Shown: positions 34,252 to 45,463 of the stretch, one piece after another
Layout of the letters: every line of letters begins with the position of its first letter
Position numbering within the stretch: the stretch's first letter is position 1
Assembly (NCBI GenBank): GCA_023678885.1
Contig: CM042955.1
Coordinates: forward strand, 38,410,088 to 38,474,087
DNA from: Pogostemon cablin
Lineage: Eukaryota; Streptophyta; Magnoliopsida; Lamiales; Lamiaceae
Direction of reading: 5' to 3'
Length of the DNA: 64,000 bases
Position numbers and translations under genes: made by a program
The notes under the pieces: model-generated
What the model saw: only the letters and a program-made list of their open reading frames with translations
Databases searched by the model: none
Told to the model about the DNA's origin: nothing

Positions 34252-35777
34252 TGATTAGCCATTTTGTAGTAGGGATGACCAATTAAAATAATTTATCAAA
34301 ACACAGGGAGGTCGGCGCTAGAGCTTAAGCAAGATCGCGTTTATCGCAATTTTATAGAGACGAATCATCAATGGGTAGTTTGATTAAACAAGAAATTAAA
34401 TCAATCAAAGCAAGCAAGCAAGCAATGATTAGCAAACAAGATTGATGGATGAAAAGTGATTTTTCAAATTAAGTAAAAGTGAGATCAACAACAATTAAGA
34501 AGTGAAAATTCTAGGATACATGCATCAAATTCATATTAATCATGGGTATAAAACTAAGGGCCAACATTAAGTTCACCTAAGCTCCCTCTCGAGATGGATA
34601 GGATATGAATCTCAATTAGCTCAACGGATTGGTTCTCACTCAAACAATTCCAACAAGGTACTAAGCTTGAAATGAGAGTCCCTTCACACAATTAATCAAC
34701 CTCTCGATCAAACCAATCACATGTTCTATCAAAGGGTTCTAAATTCTAAAGGATTTCTCAATCTCTTTACAATTTATAATGCACATGAAGTGTTTGATGA
34801 AATGATTCATTCAATTATCCTAAGCATATAATTGATTTCTCAATCTAATCACAAATCTAGAACAACTAAACACACAATTCATCATAAACCTCAAGATCTT
34901 AAACATAAATGACAGAAAATCAATTTACCAAATCAACATATGAATTCAAATACACAAATCCCAAAATTATCCAACAACTCTCATGTTGCTAATCTCACAA
35001 GGGAGATTAGCCTACCAAATTCATAAGAACATTAAGATCCTTACAAAACATGAGAAACAATAGGATTCAATACAAAGTATAGATGAAAACTCCCTTGAAT
35101 GCCTCCAATTGTGATCTTCTTCTCTCCTTTGTAATTCTCCCCTCTTCCTTGTTTCTTTTCCTCAAATGGATGGTAGATTTGATGGTGGGATGATGGTAGA
35201 TGGTGTGGATGAAGATGATGATGTAAAATGGAATAAATGGTGTGTGATTTGTGTGTGCATGCCCCAAAAATTGAATCTCTCTTCAAATGTTGAATAAATG
35301 GGTATTTATACCCCTTGGGAAGCTCCTAGAAGTTTCTGAAATTTTATGATCCCAACACCTACACGGCTCGTGTGCAGCACATGGCCACAGGGGTGGCCGT
35401 GTTGTGTCTTCTGATGCTCGCACAAGGCTTCCACTTATAGGGCCGTGTTTAGTACACGGCCTGTGTTCCTGCACACGACCCGTATTCTGCACACGGCCAC
35501 GGGGTGGCCGTGTAGGGTCTTCTGGCGACGGAGCACGGCCAATCCTTACAGGGCCATGTTTCGTACACGGCCCATGTTCTTGTTGCCCTGTTTTGTTCAC
35601 TGTTTTAGCTCGTTCTCCCTCGTTTTAACTCCGAATTGAAAATCATAGTTTTAAGCTCATTCACACACATTTCAATAAAAACACAAAACACAACCAAAAT
35701 ACACCTAAATATAGAAAAACTAATACGAAAACACTTATAAAAAGACACTAAAATCTAGGCGAACATATCACTCATCA
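34252..35777 (-). repeat. Solo LTR 2 (E_R-like family), inserted in B's RT
   Basis: 1526 bp, TGATTAG...CTCATCA, collinear with solo LTR 1. The flanks TGTAC (34247-34251) and TGTAT (35778-35782) are a 5 bp target duplication with one change. The RT reading resumes on the other side (GLCNT / TPATFQR). Its U3 has CACGGCC palindromes at 35358-35585 and a TATA box near 35300-35310. ORFs inside are not genes. Confidence 0.9.
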
Positions 35778-36202
35778 TGTATTACACAATCCAAAAGGCA
35801 TCTTTCTAAAGGCAAAAGTTCCATAAGGGCAAGTGAAAGTAGTGTTTTCCTGTTCCTCGAGTGCAATCATAATTTGATTATAACCCGAGTACCCATCCAA
35901 GAAATAATAAAATTCATACCTTGCAAGACGATCAAGCATTTGATCCATGAAAGGAAGAGGGAATGGTCTTTGCATGTATTTTCATTCAGTTTCCTGTAAT
36001 CAGTACACACACGCCTTCCTGTAGGAATCCTAGTGGCTAGGATTTTGCCATCATCTGCTTTCGCAATAGTCATACCACCCTTTTTAGCTACAACATGCAA
36101 TAGACTCACATGGGGACTATCACTAATTAAATATATAATTCCTGCATCTAGCCATGTTAGGATTTGCTTTCTAATCACTTCTTGAATATCAGAATTCACT
36201 CT
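35778..36202 (-). pseudogene. Element B reverse transcriptase, N-terminal part
   Basis: Contains WLDAGIIY-ISDS, HVVAKKGGMT and RRVCTDYRKLN (36199-35990), then, after a frameshift near 35975, FYYFLDGYSGYNQI and the PYGTFAFRKMPFGLCN segment, ending at the solo LTR. These are the conserved fingers and palm blocks of Ty3/gypsy RT. Confidence 0.88.
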
Positions 36203-37325
36203 CTACTGATTCTGAATGCTACTCTTAGCCTCATCTAACAATCTTAACCTATGCATGCAATATGATGGACTAATACCTTTCAAATTGTCAAGAGACCAAC
36301 CAATTGCAGACTTATACTTCCTAAGCACATCTAATAACTCGTCGAGTTGATCATCAGTTAGAGAAGAAGATATAATTATCGGATATATTTCATTGTCACC
36401 TAGATAGGCATACTTCAAGTGTTCCGGTAGCAATTTCAACTCCTCTTTCTTTTCTTCTTTTGTTGTGCTCTCACGATCCAATGTCAAGTATTTCCTAGTC
36501 CACTTCACCTCTTCAAGCTTGGTCCTTTTCGACTCGTACCTGTCATCACCCAAAGCAAGTAGATTTTCAAGAAATTCAATACATATCTCATTGGAGAGCT
36601 TATCTAGCTCCGTGGTGGGAAAAGTAATAGACTCCATCAAGCATGTCTCCAAGGGATCCTTAGAAAGTATCAAGGACATATCTTCCTTCACGATCTCCTC
36701 CACCACATCGATGCTATGACACTGCGTCTCCATTGGCATCTTTATTGCGTTATCAAGGTTGAACATAACCTCTTCTTTATCCATGCGCAGCCTTAGGTCA
36801 CCCTTTTGAACATCAATCGAAGCTCTCCTAAGATGAGGGAACATTATCCTTGTCATCCTCCATCTCGAGTACAAGAAAGTCCACATGAAAGACTAGTTTC
36901 TCTACTTTTACTAGAACATCTTCAATAATACCCTTCGGAAAAGTCATAGACCTATCCGCCAATTGTAGAGCAATCGTTGTGGGAGTTAACTCCCTAAAAC
37001 CAAGCCTTTGAAATATGAACAAGGGCATCAAATTGATGCTTGCCCCAAGATCGTACAAGGCTCGTCGTGCCGACCCCTTCCCAATCTCATATAGAATAGT
37101 GAAGCTTCCCGGATCCTTTAACTTAGCTGGCTTCTTCCTCTGAATGATCGAGCTACAATTCTCTGACAAATTCACTGTTTCAATTCCATTCAATCTTCTC
37201 TTCTTCAAAAGGATATCCTTTAAGAAGCGGGCATAATATGGCATATCCAAGAGTGCTTCAGAGAAAGGAATGGTCAAGCTTATCTTGTTTATGATATCTG
37301 AAAACTTCTTGAACTTCTCTTCCAA
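36203..37325 (-). pseudogene. Element B protease and protease-RT linker
   Basis: The aspartic protease signature ALYDLGASINLMP lies in the ORF 37325-36828; the D-L-G-A form is usual in Athila-like proteases. A frameshift near 36850 leads into 36886-36203. That part carries the linker (LEDP/ETCLMES, PTTELDKLSNE) and the start of RT (LPEHLKYAYLGDNE, IGWSLDNLKGISPSYCMH). Confidence 0.85.
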
Positions 37326-37539
37326 ACGCTTCTTGACTAGCTTGAAAGGATACAGAGGAGGTATCTTTGTTTTGGGAATCCCCGATTCAACATGTTCAAC
37401 CTTCTCCGCTTTATCTTTTGGCTCTCATTCTCTTTGCTCTTTCCCATTTCATTTTCATTATAAGCTTAGTATTCTGCACTTTGGATAGTGCTGTAGTAGC
37501 ATTAACGTCAAGTAAAGCATTTGGCATAGAAAATGGTGC

Positions 37540-37890
37540 CGAATGAAGCGGTTCAACCATGGTTCAGCCAGTGGTGCTGGTCAAACCAGGTGTGTAATGG
37601 TCGAACCGAGCTTCAGAAAATGTGCTATCCCCCATACAGGCTAGTTCGACCATAGTTCGACCAACAGGATTAGTCGAACCATGGTGATCGTGGTTGAACC
37701 GTGCTTCAGACAAAATAGAGCGCTCCTCATAGGGTGGTTCGACCACGGTTCGACTAACAGGATTGGTTGAACCATGCTTAACATGGTCAAATCACACTTC
37801 AGATAAAATAGGGGGTCACGAACAGACTGGTTCGACCATGGTTCGACCAACTGGGTTGGTCAAACCATGTTGAACATGGTTGAATTGGTC
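37540..37890 (-). repeat. GGTCGAACC palindrome cluster inside element B gag-protease region
   Basis: Repeated units of about 90 bp, each with inverted GGTCGAACC/GGTTCGACC pairs, lie between the Gag C-terminal part and the protease. They can be read through in one minus-strand frame with some stops (GSTNPVGRTMVEP-type repeats). Element A has a related cluster at the same place (43430-43770). E_R has none there, so this is a family-specific insertion or expansion. Confidence 0.6.
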
Positions 37891-37902
37891 GGCTGGAGCT
37901 TC

Positions 37903-39453
37903 CTAAATCATTTCTGGCATTATCGGTCCTTTATACCGCGTTCCAGATCTCAACGTGATGGCGTTGCACTGCTTCGGGTTTGCTATACTTTGAGATGGGA
38001 ACATACCCTTCTCTACGATTTGCGTCAATTGGTTAACATTCCCGGCCATCGGCTCCATCAGTAACGTCAAGTCCTTCATCTGTTTGGATATATCCTCATG
38101 ATTTGCATCAATCTTTGTCTCAAGCTTCTCCTCTAGGCGATCCACTCTTGTATTATTACATGCCATTTACCTGTTCACTGTATCCTCAAAACCAGGTTCC
38201 CTTCTTCGACCTTAGCACCCGGATCAACACCAATAGGAGATTGTACTGTTGTATTAGGATTACTCCATGAAAACTCTGACCTCCTTGGTTGTTGATAATT
38301 ACTCGGGGGACCGATTATTGTAATTCCCATGGTAATTCTGGTTTTTTTTATTTTGGAACCTTATTCCTTGAATACTTTGACCCATCGCATAGTTCGCCTA
38401 TTCCATCTCCTCTTGGCTAGCTCCTTCATTACAAACATCCTGCTACATAATTGATACTCGCTGAGCTATGTCAGTAATCTGCTTTTGCTGGGACTCAAGT
38501 AGCTTATTGATATTAGCCAAACTAGAGACGATCTCATCTTCTCTACTTGACTTAACCATAGTATGCTCAACATGTGCTACTTTTCCAAGAATATAAGTGC
38601 CTCTCACTCTATCAGTCGGCCATTCTCTTGAATTCATAGAAATATCCTTAAAGAGCTTTTCGGCCTCAATGGATGGCTTTGTAAGCAGTGCTCCATTAGA
38701 TGAAGCATCAAGTAACACTCGAGAATCGCAGTCCAATCCGTTATAGAAAATGCTGATGTATTGAGCTTTAGATAGCCCATGCTGTGGACACCTTCTAAGC
38801 ATGTCCTTGAATCTGTCCCAAGTCTCATTAAACTTCTCACTACCATTGATAGCAAATTGATTGATTTCTTGTTTCATCTTAAACACCTTTGAAGGTGGCA
38901 TGTATTGCTCCAAGAATTTCAATTGCAATTTCTCCCAGGTAGTGCATTCAACAGCATTAAGAGTATCGTACCAATCTCTCACCCTTTCAGTAAGCGAGAA
39001 CTTAAACAAGATGATCCTCCTTGCATCCTCATGAGTTTCTGCATCCTTTTGTGTACTTGCATAACCAAGGAACTTGTTCTGATGTTGCTGAGGATCTTCA
39101 AAGGTTCCCCTAGAGAAGGGACTCCTTTCAATCATGCTGATCAGAGTAGCGTGAAGATCAAAATCAGCTCCGGCCCCACTTGCTCCTAACAGCCCCGCAT
39201 TACCTCCTCCGTTGTTCTTAAAGACTTCACGGATGATAAGATTATAAGAATTCACCACCATATTGACTGCTTCTGCTTCCAAGTTAATGTCGGTTGCAGC
39301 TTCAGTCGTAAGCTAGTTTAGCTCGTCAACTTCAACTCCTAAATTAAGAGCCTCAGTTGGTTCCACGTCCTTGTTCTTGTTCTTCTTCCTCGACGATGCA
39401 CTGATCTTTGGATTAAAGCGTGCTAAGTCTCCTGCCTTTGATCTAGTGTGCAT
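37903..39453 (-). pseudogene. Element B gag
   Basis: Likely start MHTRSKAGDLARF at 39453, shortly after the PBS. An in-frame stop lies at about 39313. The long ORF 39282-38443 holds the retrotransposon Gag core (GTFEDPQQHQNKFLGYAS, RIILFKFSLTERVRDWYDTL, LKFLEQYMPPSK). Towards 37903 the frame is broken, but a segment with KQMKDLTLLMEPMAGNVNQL and NPKQCNAITLRSGT is recognisable, as in A and E_R. I see no CCHC zinc knuckle. Confidence 0.85.
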
Positions 39454-39543
39454 ACACCTAAGAAAAATAAGCATTAGAAAATCAAGACAAGAATAAAGTA
39501 GTCTCAATTAGACTAGAAATAATAAACTAATAATTACTGCCGT

Positions 39544-39560
39544 CCCCGACAACGGCGCCA
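39544..39560 (-). other. Element B primer binding site (tRNA-Asp type)
   Basis: On the minus strand TGGCGCCGTTGTCGGGG, differing by one base from the tRNA-Asp-complementary site usual in Athila elements. It lies six bases from the LTR end. Confidence 0.88.
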
Positions 39561-39566
39561 AGAACT

Positions 39567-41265
39567 TGATGAGCATTTTCTCAACACACAATATTAATCC
39601 CCAAGTGTGAAGGATGCTATTGTAGCTTTGATAAGCGACCAAGTGATTATCGAACCCAAAGGACGGATTATTATTAATTTAATTATATTCTAAATTATTA
39701 AAACTAATATGGCAAAATAGTTGTGGTGATTTAGTAACTAATAATCAAATAACTAAAAGAATAATTAAAATAAATAAACAATAGAGATAAAACTAAAGTG
39801 AATAAGTTGGAAGATAGGTAGTCCTTCGGGCCATCCAGTTTTACTTATTAATTTTTCTTCCGTGTATCAATGTCCGACTCTGCCTTGTGGAGTATGAAAA
39901 TATCACTAAACCATGCAAATCTACTCTATAAACACAAGTATATAAGCGTATGACACGTGTGAATATCCTTGGAGCAAGTGATATAATTCACCCCTTTCTA
40001 GGTACTATCAGTATTAATTATTTCCCGTACACTAAGTACTCTTACCCAATATGATCTCCCTTTATAGGTACTATGACGTTACACTCTTTATCCTACTTAT
40101 TAACCCGAATATAATTCAATTAACAAGTATTCACATATGATAGTTCCAATAAAACTTCGAAGTCCCCTCAGTTAGAATCATAACATGGAAACTGCTCAGC
40201 AGTAATGCACTCAATCAATAACCAAGATATGTATTCAGACTCTACATAACAGTTAATGATGCACAAAATAACTCTGAGTATGAATTAAAAATGCATAGTC
40301 ATATATAAACTAAACCACAAGTAGTGTTGTACGGAGTATACACACGGAAGTTCAATTAACTCATAAAACCTTCATAAACCCTAGAACTACCGAAACGGTT
40401 CTAGCCCATGATTGATCTAAGAACAATCATGGTGGTTGGATATATCTTACCCATAGTCTTGAAAATTACAAGATAAATTAAGATAAGAAGTAAACCCTAG
40501 ATGGGTGCGTCGTTGCGTCTTTCTCCATCTTGAATCTTCACTTGATTCTCACTTGATTCGATAGACGAATCTCTCTCCATAGCTCCATGGATGGCGGTAG
40601 GGTTTCGGATGTTGTGTAGAATGAAAGCGGTGAATGGTTTCTTTTCCCTTGCATATGGTCTTCCTTTATACTTGTGAACTCTCCTTATGGACCTAGGATG
40701 GGCTTTTTGAGCGAAAACATGCACTGAAGGTGTAAAAATACGGATCCGGATGCTGCCAGCACATCAGTTCGACCAAGACCCCTAGTCGAACCGATCAAGG
40801 CCAGGTCGAATTGCTAGTCGAATCGACCTGTAATTCATTGGCAGGTCCATGGTTCAACCCGAATGGCTGGTCGAACCAGGGTGTCGTGGTCGAATCACCA
40901 ACTACATATCTTTAGCCTTCTGATTTGACCACGGTTCGACCACCATGCTTGGTCGAACCACAATGTCGTGGTCGAACCACACTTCAGTCGCCTCTCTGTG
41001 CCTAGTTCGACCATGAATGCTGGTTGAACCACTCTCCTGCTGGTCGAACCGCTCCCCTGCTGGTCGAACCAGGTGCCTGCAACACCCTTTCTCTAGTTCC
41101 GATCACTTATATCCCATTTTCCTTCGAAAATTCACTCAAACAGCCTTAAACACACCTGATTCATGACTTTCCACTATACACTCGATTTATCTTAATTTAA
41201 GATCAAATCATACATTATTATCGCACGAATCAGAGCTCAAAACATGTGAATTTACACACTCATCA
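39567..41265 (-). repeat. Element B 5' LTR
   Basis: 1699 bp, TGATGAG...CTCATCA. U3 cluster of GGTCGAACC palindromes 40768-41090, TATA-like box 40673-40681 (minus strand TATAAAGG). It is inserted in A's RT. The right flank AGTAT (41266-41270) should recur at B's other end, but no TGATGAG LTR preceded by AGTAT is present, so B's 3' LTR has been lost. Confidence 0.9.
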
Positions 41266-42592
41266 AGTATTTTAAGAAGTCTTTGATAAATCTTCTATAG
41301 AATCTGGCATGTCCAAGGAAGGACTGCACTCCTTTCTCATTAGTAGGTGGTGGAAGCTTCTCAATCGCCACCACCTTAGCTCTATAAACCTGCAATCCCT
41401 TGGCCGAAATATGATGCCTAAGAACAATCACATCTTGCATCATGAAGTGGCACTTTTCCCAATTCAAGACAAGATTCTTGACATCGCTTCAGAACACTAG
41501 AAAGGTTAAACAAACAAATATCAAAGGAGGAAATAAAAATAGAAAATCATCCATGAACACCTCCATGATCTTTTCTATCAAACCATCAAAAATGGCCATC
41601 ATGCAACGCTGAAATGCAGCAGATGTGTTACATAACCTAAATGCATCTTCTTAAAAGCAAAGGTTCCATAAGGACAAGTAAAAGTAGTATTTTCTTGATC
41701 CTCGGGTGCAATCATTATTTGATTATAACCCGAGTACCCATCCAAGAAATAATAAAACTCATACCCTGCTAGACGGTCAAGCATTTGATCCATAAAAGGA
41801 AGAGGAAAATGGTCTTTGCAGGTATTTTTATTTAGTTTCCTATAATCAGTACACGCATGCCATCTCGTAGGAATCCTAGTGGCTAAGGTCTCACCATCAT
41901 CGGCTTTCACAATCGGCATGCCCCCCCTTTTTAGCTACAACATGCAATGGACTCACATTGGGACTATCACTGATAGGATAAATAATTCCTGCATCAAACC
42001 ACGTTAGGATTTGCCTTCCTAATCACTTCTTGAATAGCGGGGTTAACCCTACGCTGATTCTGAATACAACTCTTGCTTCATCTAGCAAACTTATCTTCTG
42101 CATGCAATACGATGGACTAATTCTTTTCAAATCATCAAGAGACCAACCAATCGCAAATTTATTCCTCCTAAGCACATCTAACAACTCTTTGAGTTGATCA
42201 TCAGTAAGAGAAAAAGATACAATTACCTTATAAGTTTCATTGTCACCTAGATAGGCGTACTTCAAGTGTTCCAGTAGCGGTTTCAACTCCTCATTCTTTT
42301 CTTCCTTCGGTGTGCTTTCTCTATCCAATGGGAGGTATTTCCTAGTCCACTTGACTTCTTCAAGCTTGGTTCTTTCTGGTTCATACCTGTCATCACCCAA
42401 AGCAAGCAAATTTTCAAGAAATTCAATACATACCTCATTAGAGAGCTCATCTAGCTCTGTGGTGGGAAAAGTAAGAGACTCCTCCAAGCATGTCTCCAAG
42501 GGATCCTTCGATAGGATTAAGGAAATATCTTCCTTCACGATCTTCTCCACCACATCAATATTGTGACATTGCATCTCCATTGGCATCTTCAT
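41266..42592 (-). pseudogene. Element A reverse transcriptase (N-terminal and palm), truncated by element B
   Basis: The ORF 42592-42023 holds the linker and RT start (IGWSLDDLKRISPSYCM). 41919-41599 holds RWHACTDYRKLN, FYYFLDGYSGYNQ and PYGTFAFKKM. A broken stretch near 41598-41500 contains the catalytic-box area, and 41467-41266 has NWEKCHF and FLGHARFYRRFIKDF, ending where B is inserted. RNase H and integrase of A are not found on the other side. Confidence 0.82.
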
Positions 42593-42662
42593 TGCTTTAT
42601 CAGGTAGAACAAAACCTCTTCTTTATCCATTCTCAATCTAACCTCCCCCTTTTGGACATCAA

Positions 42663-43316
42663 TCATAGCTCCAGCGGTGGCAAGGAATGACCTGCCAAGA
42701 TAAGAGGGACATGATCCTTGTCATCTTCCAACTCCAGCATAAAAAAATCCACAGGAAAGACAAGCTTCTCCACTTTCACAAGTACATCTTCAATCACCCC
42801 CTTCGGAAGAGTCATGGACCTATATACCAACTGTACAGCCACTGTTGTGGGAGCGAGCTCCCCCAAAATTAGCTTCTTAAATATCGACAAGGGCATCAAG
42901 TTGATGCTTGCACCAAGATCATACAAAGCTTTTCGTGCAGGCCCCTTTCCAATCTCACATAGAATAGTGAAGCTTCTCGGACCCTTCAACTTCTGTGGCA
43001 ACTTCCTCTGAATGATCGAAATGCAGTTCTCAGATAGACATACTGTTTTCACTCCGTTCAAGCTTCTCTTCTTCAATATGATATCCTTAAAAAATCAGGC
43101 ATAGTACGACATCTCTATGATTGCTTCTGAGAAAGGAATGTTCAAGCTTATTTTGTTCATGATATCCAAAAACCTCTTGAACTTCTCTTCCAATCCCTCT
43201 TTGACTAACCTAAAAGGATACGGAGGAGGTATCTTTGTTTTGGAAATTCCCCACTCATCACGTTCAACCTCCTTCACCTCATCCTTCTCGACTCTCAATC
43301 TCTTGGCTCTTTCCAT
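42663..43316 (-). pseudogene. Element A protease region
   Basis: ORF 43076-42663 with ALYDLGASINLMPLSIFKK (aspartic protease signature) and the downstream SMTLPKGVIEDVLVKVEKLVF block. 43316-43095 is the preceding part (KEGLEEKFKRFLDIMNKISL), separated by a stop near 43090. Confidence 0.82.
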
Positions 43317-43429
43317 TTCTTTTCTACTATAAGCTCATCACTCTGCTCTTGTGATGGTACTAGAGTGTTCAGAGCAATAGGTGTAGCATTCGGTACATAA
43401 ATGAGGATCGATTTCTGCAGTTCTACCTT

Positions 43430-43770
43430 AATTTGACTAGATTGCTCTGGTCTAATGGACCGTGTCTGGTCGAACAGACTGTCTAGAAATGGGTTCAGAC
43501 TATCTAATTCTCATTCGACCAGACTTCTACCAGATAAGTTTGGTCAAATGAGATAAGTATGGTCGAATCGGGTGTCTGTAATCTGAACTTGACTTTTTTA
43601 CTCAAAAGGTGCTCATTCGACCAAATAGGTCTGGTTGAACGGAGCTTCTTTGGTCGAATGATGAATCAAAAAATATAGCATCGTTTCTCTATTTTTCTGA
43701 AACTTGTTCAACCATTGTTTGACCATCAGTTCTTGTCAAACGGCCTAAGCTTGGTTGAATGGGAGCCCTG
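43430..43770 (-). repeat. GGTCGAAC motif cluster inside element A gag-protease region
   Basis: Degenerate GGTCGAAC/GTTCGACC motifs in both orientations at the position equivalent to 37540-37890 in element B. Reading frames through it are full of stops. Confidence 0.55.
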
Positions 43771-43811
43771 TCTTCTTCGTTTTCATCCATCGGCTTCATC
43801 GGACCATCGTA

Positions 43812-45348
43812 CTACATCCCGAACCTCAATGTGATGGCATGGCACTCTTTTGGGTTCGTAATACATTGAGATGGAAGGTTACCCTTCTCTATTTTATATG
43901 TCAATTGATTCAGATTCTGAGCCATTTGACCCATCAACAATGTTAGATCCTTAATCTGCTTTGACAATTCCTCATGATTTGAATCAATTTTTCCTTCAAA
44001 ATGATCTACCCTTGCATCATTCCTAGCCACATTTTGGTTCACCGTATCCTATAAACCAGGTTTCCCTTCTTCCATCTTTGTACTAGGATTAATACCCGCA
44101 GGAGATTGCATTGCTCTATTCGGATTGCTCCATGAAAACTCTGGCCTCATTGGTTGTTGATAGTTACCCTGGGGACCACGATTATTGTAGTTCCCTTGGT
44201 AATTCCTGTTCCCTTGATTTTTTGGATACGTCGTTCCTTAAATACTTTGACCCATGGCATAATTTTCTTCTTCTAGCTCCTCTTGGATCAGTCTTTCTTC
44301 ACAGTCATCCTGTTGCATCATCATTGGTACTCTGTGTGACAAATCAGTAATCTGCTTCTGCTGGAATTCAGGCAGCTTGTTGATATTTTCCAAGCTCGAG
44401 ACAATCTCATCTTATCTACTCAACTTTACCATCGTATGTTCAACCTGTGCTACTTTTCCAAGGACATAGGTCCCTCTCACTCTATCAGTTGGCTAATCCC
44501 TTGAATTCATTGAAATATCCTCAAAGAGCTTTTCGGCCTCAACAGATGTCTTAGCAAGTAGTGCTCCATTCGATGAAGCATCGAGCAGAACACGAGAATT
44601 ACAATCCAACCCATTGTAAAAGATACTGATATACTGAGCTTTTGATAACCATGTTGCGGGCACCTTCTAAGCATGTCCTTGAATCTATCCTATGCTTAAT
44701 GAAATTTCTCATTACTACTGATAGCGAATTGATATATTTCTTGTTTCATCTTAAACACCTTTGAAGGTGGTATGTATCGCTCCAATAGCTTCACTTTCAA
44801 TTGCTCCCATATAGTACATTCAGCAGCACTAAGAGTATCGTACAAATCTCTCGCTCTTTTAGTAAGCGAGAATTTAAATAAGATGATCCTCCTAGCATCT
44901 TCATGAGTTCCTGCATCTTTTTGTGTACTTGCATAACCAAGGAACTTATTAAGATGTTGTTGAGGATCCTCGAAAGTTCCCCCATAGAAGGAGGTCTTTT
45001 CTATCATGCTGATAAGAGCGGAATGAAGATCAAAATTGGCATCGGCTCCACGCGATCCTAACAGTCCCACGTTGCCCCTCCGTTGTTCTTAAAGACTTCA
45101 CAGATGGCAACATTATCCGGATTTAGCCTCTCTATACCGGCCATATTAACTGCTTCTGCTTCTGATTTGTCTTCGGTTGCAGCTTCAGTCATTTCCAAGT
45201 TCGGCACTTCAACTTCAACTCCTAGATTAATAGCTTCGGTTGCTTCCACGTTCTTGTTCTTCTTTTTCTTTGCTTTCTTCTTCCTCGACGATGCTCCAAT
45301 TTTCGGATCAAAAGGCGCTAAAGTTCCTGCCCTTGATTTAGTGTACAT
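43812..45348 (-). pseudogene. Element A gag
   Basis: Start MYTKSRAGTLAPFDPK at 45348 with a Lys-rich stretch. A frameshift near 45065 leads into the Gag core (45070-44696: GTFEDPQQHLNKFLGYAS, RIILFKFSLTKRARDLYDTL, LERYIPPSK). The frame then breaks up with stops. 44042-43812 carries the KQIKDLTLLMGQMAQNLNQL and NPKECHAITLR block. Confidence 0.82.
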
Positions 45349-45440
45349 ACACCTAAGAAAAATACAGCGTTAGAATCTAAAGACAAGTATGGAGTAGTTT
45401 CAAATAAAATAGCAATAATAAATTTGATAAGGACAACCGT

Positions 45441-45457
45441 CCCCAGCAACGGCACCA
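45441..45457 (-). other. Element A primer binding site (tRNA-Asp type)
   Basis: On the minus strand TGGTGCCGTTGCTGGGG, six bases from the LTR. It has two changes from the canonical TGGCGCCGTTGCCGGGG. Confidence 0.85.
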
Positions 45458-45463
45458 AAAACT

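Larger units (their letters stand above)
30324..41265 (-). mobile_element. Element B: Athila-like retrotransposon lacking its 3' end
   Basis: Minus strand order: 5' LTR, PBS, gag, PR, RT (split by solo LTR 2), RNase H, integrase, spacer with polypurine-like tract, internal promoter module, env-like exon 1, intron and the start of exon 2. The rest of the env-like ORF, tail and matching 3' LTR are absent. A copia LTR and the unrelated LTR C stand in their place. Its left half is duplicated at 21008-25747. Confidence 0.75.
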
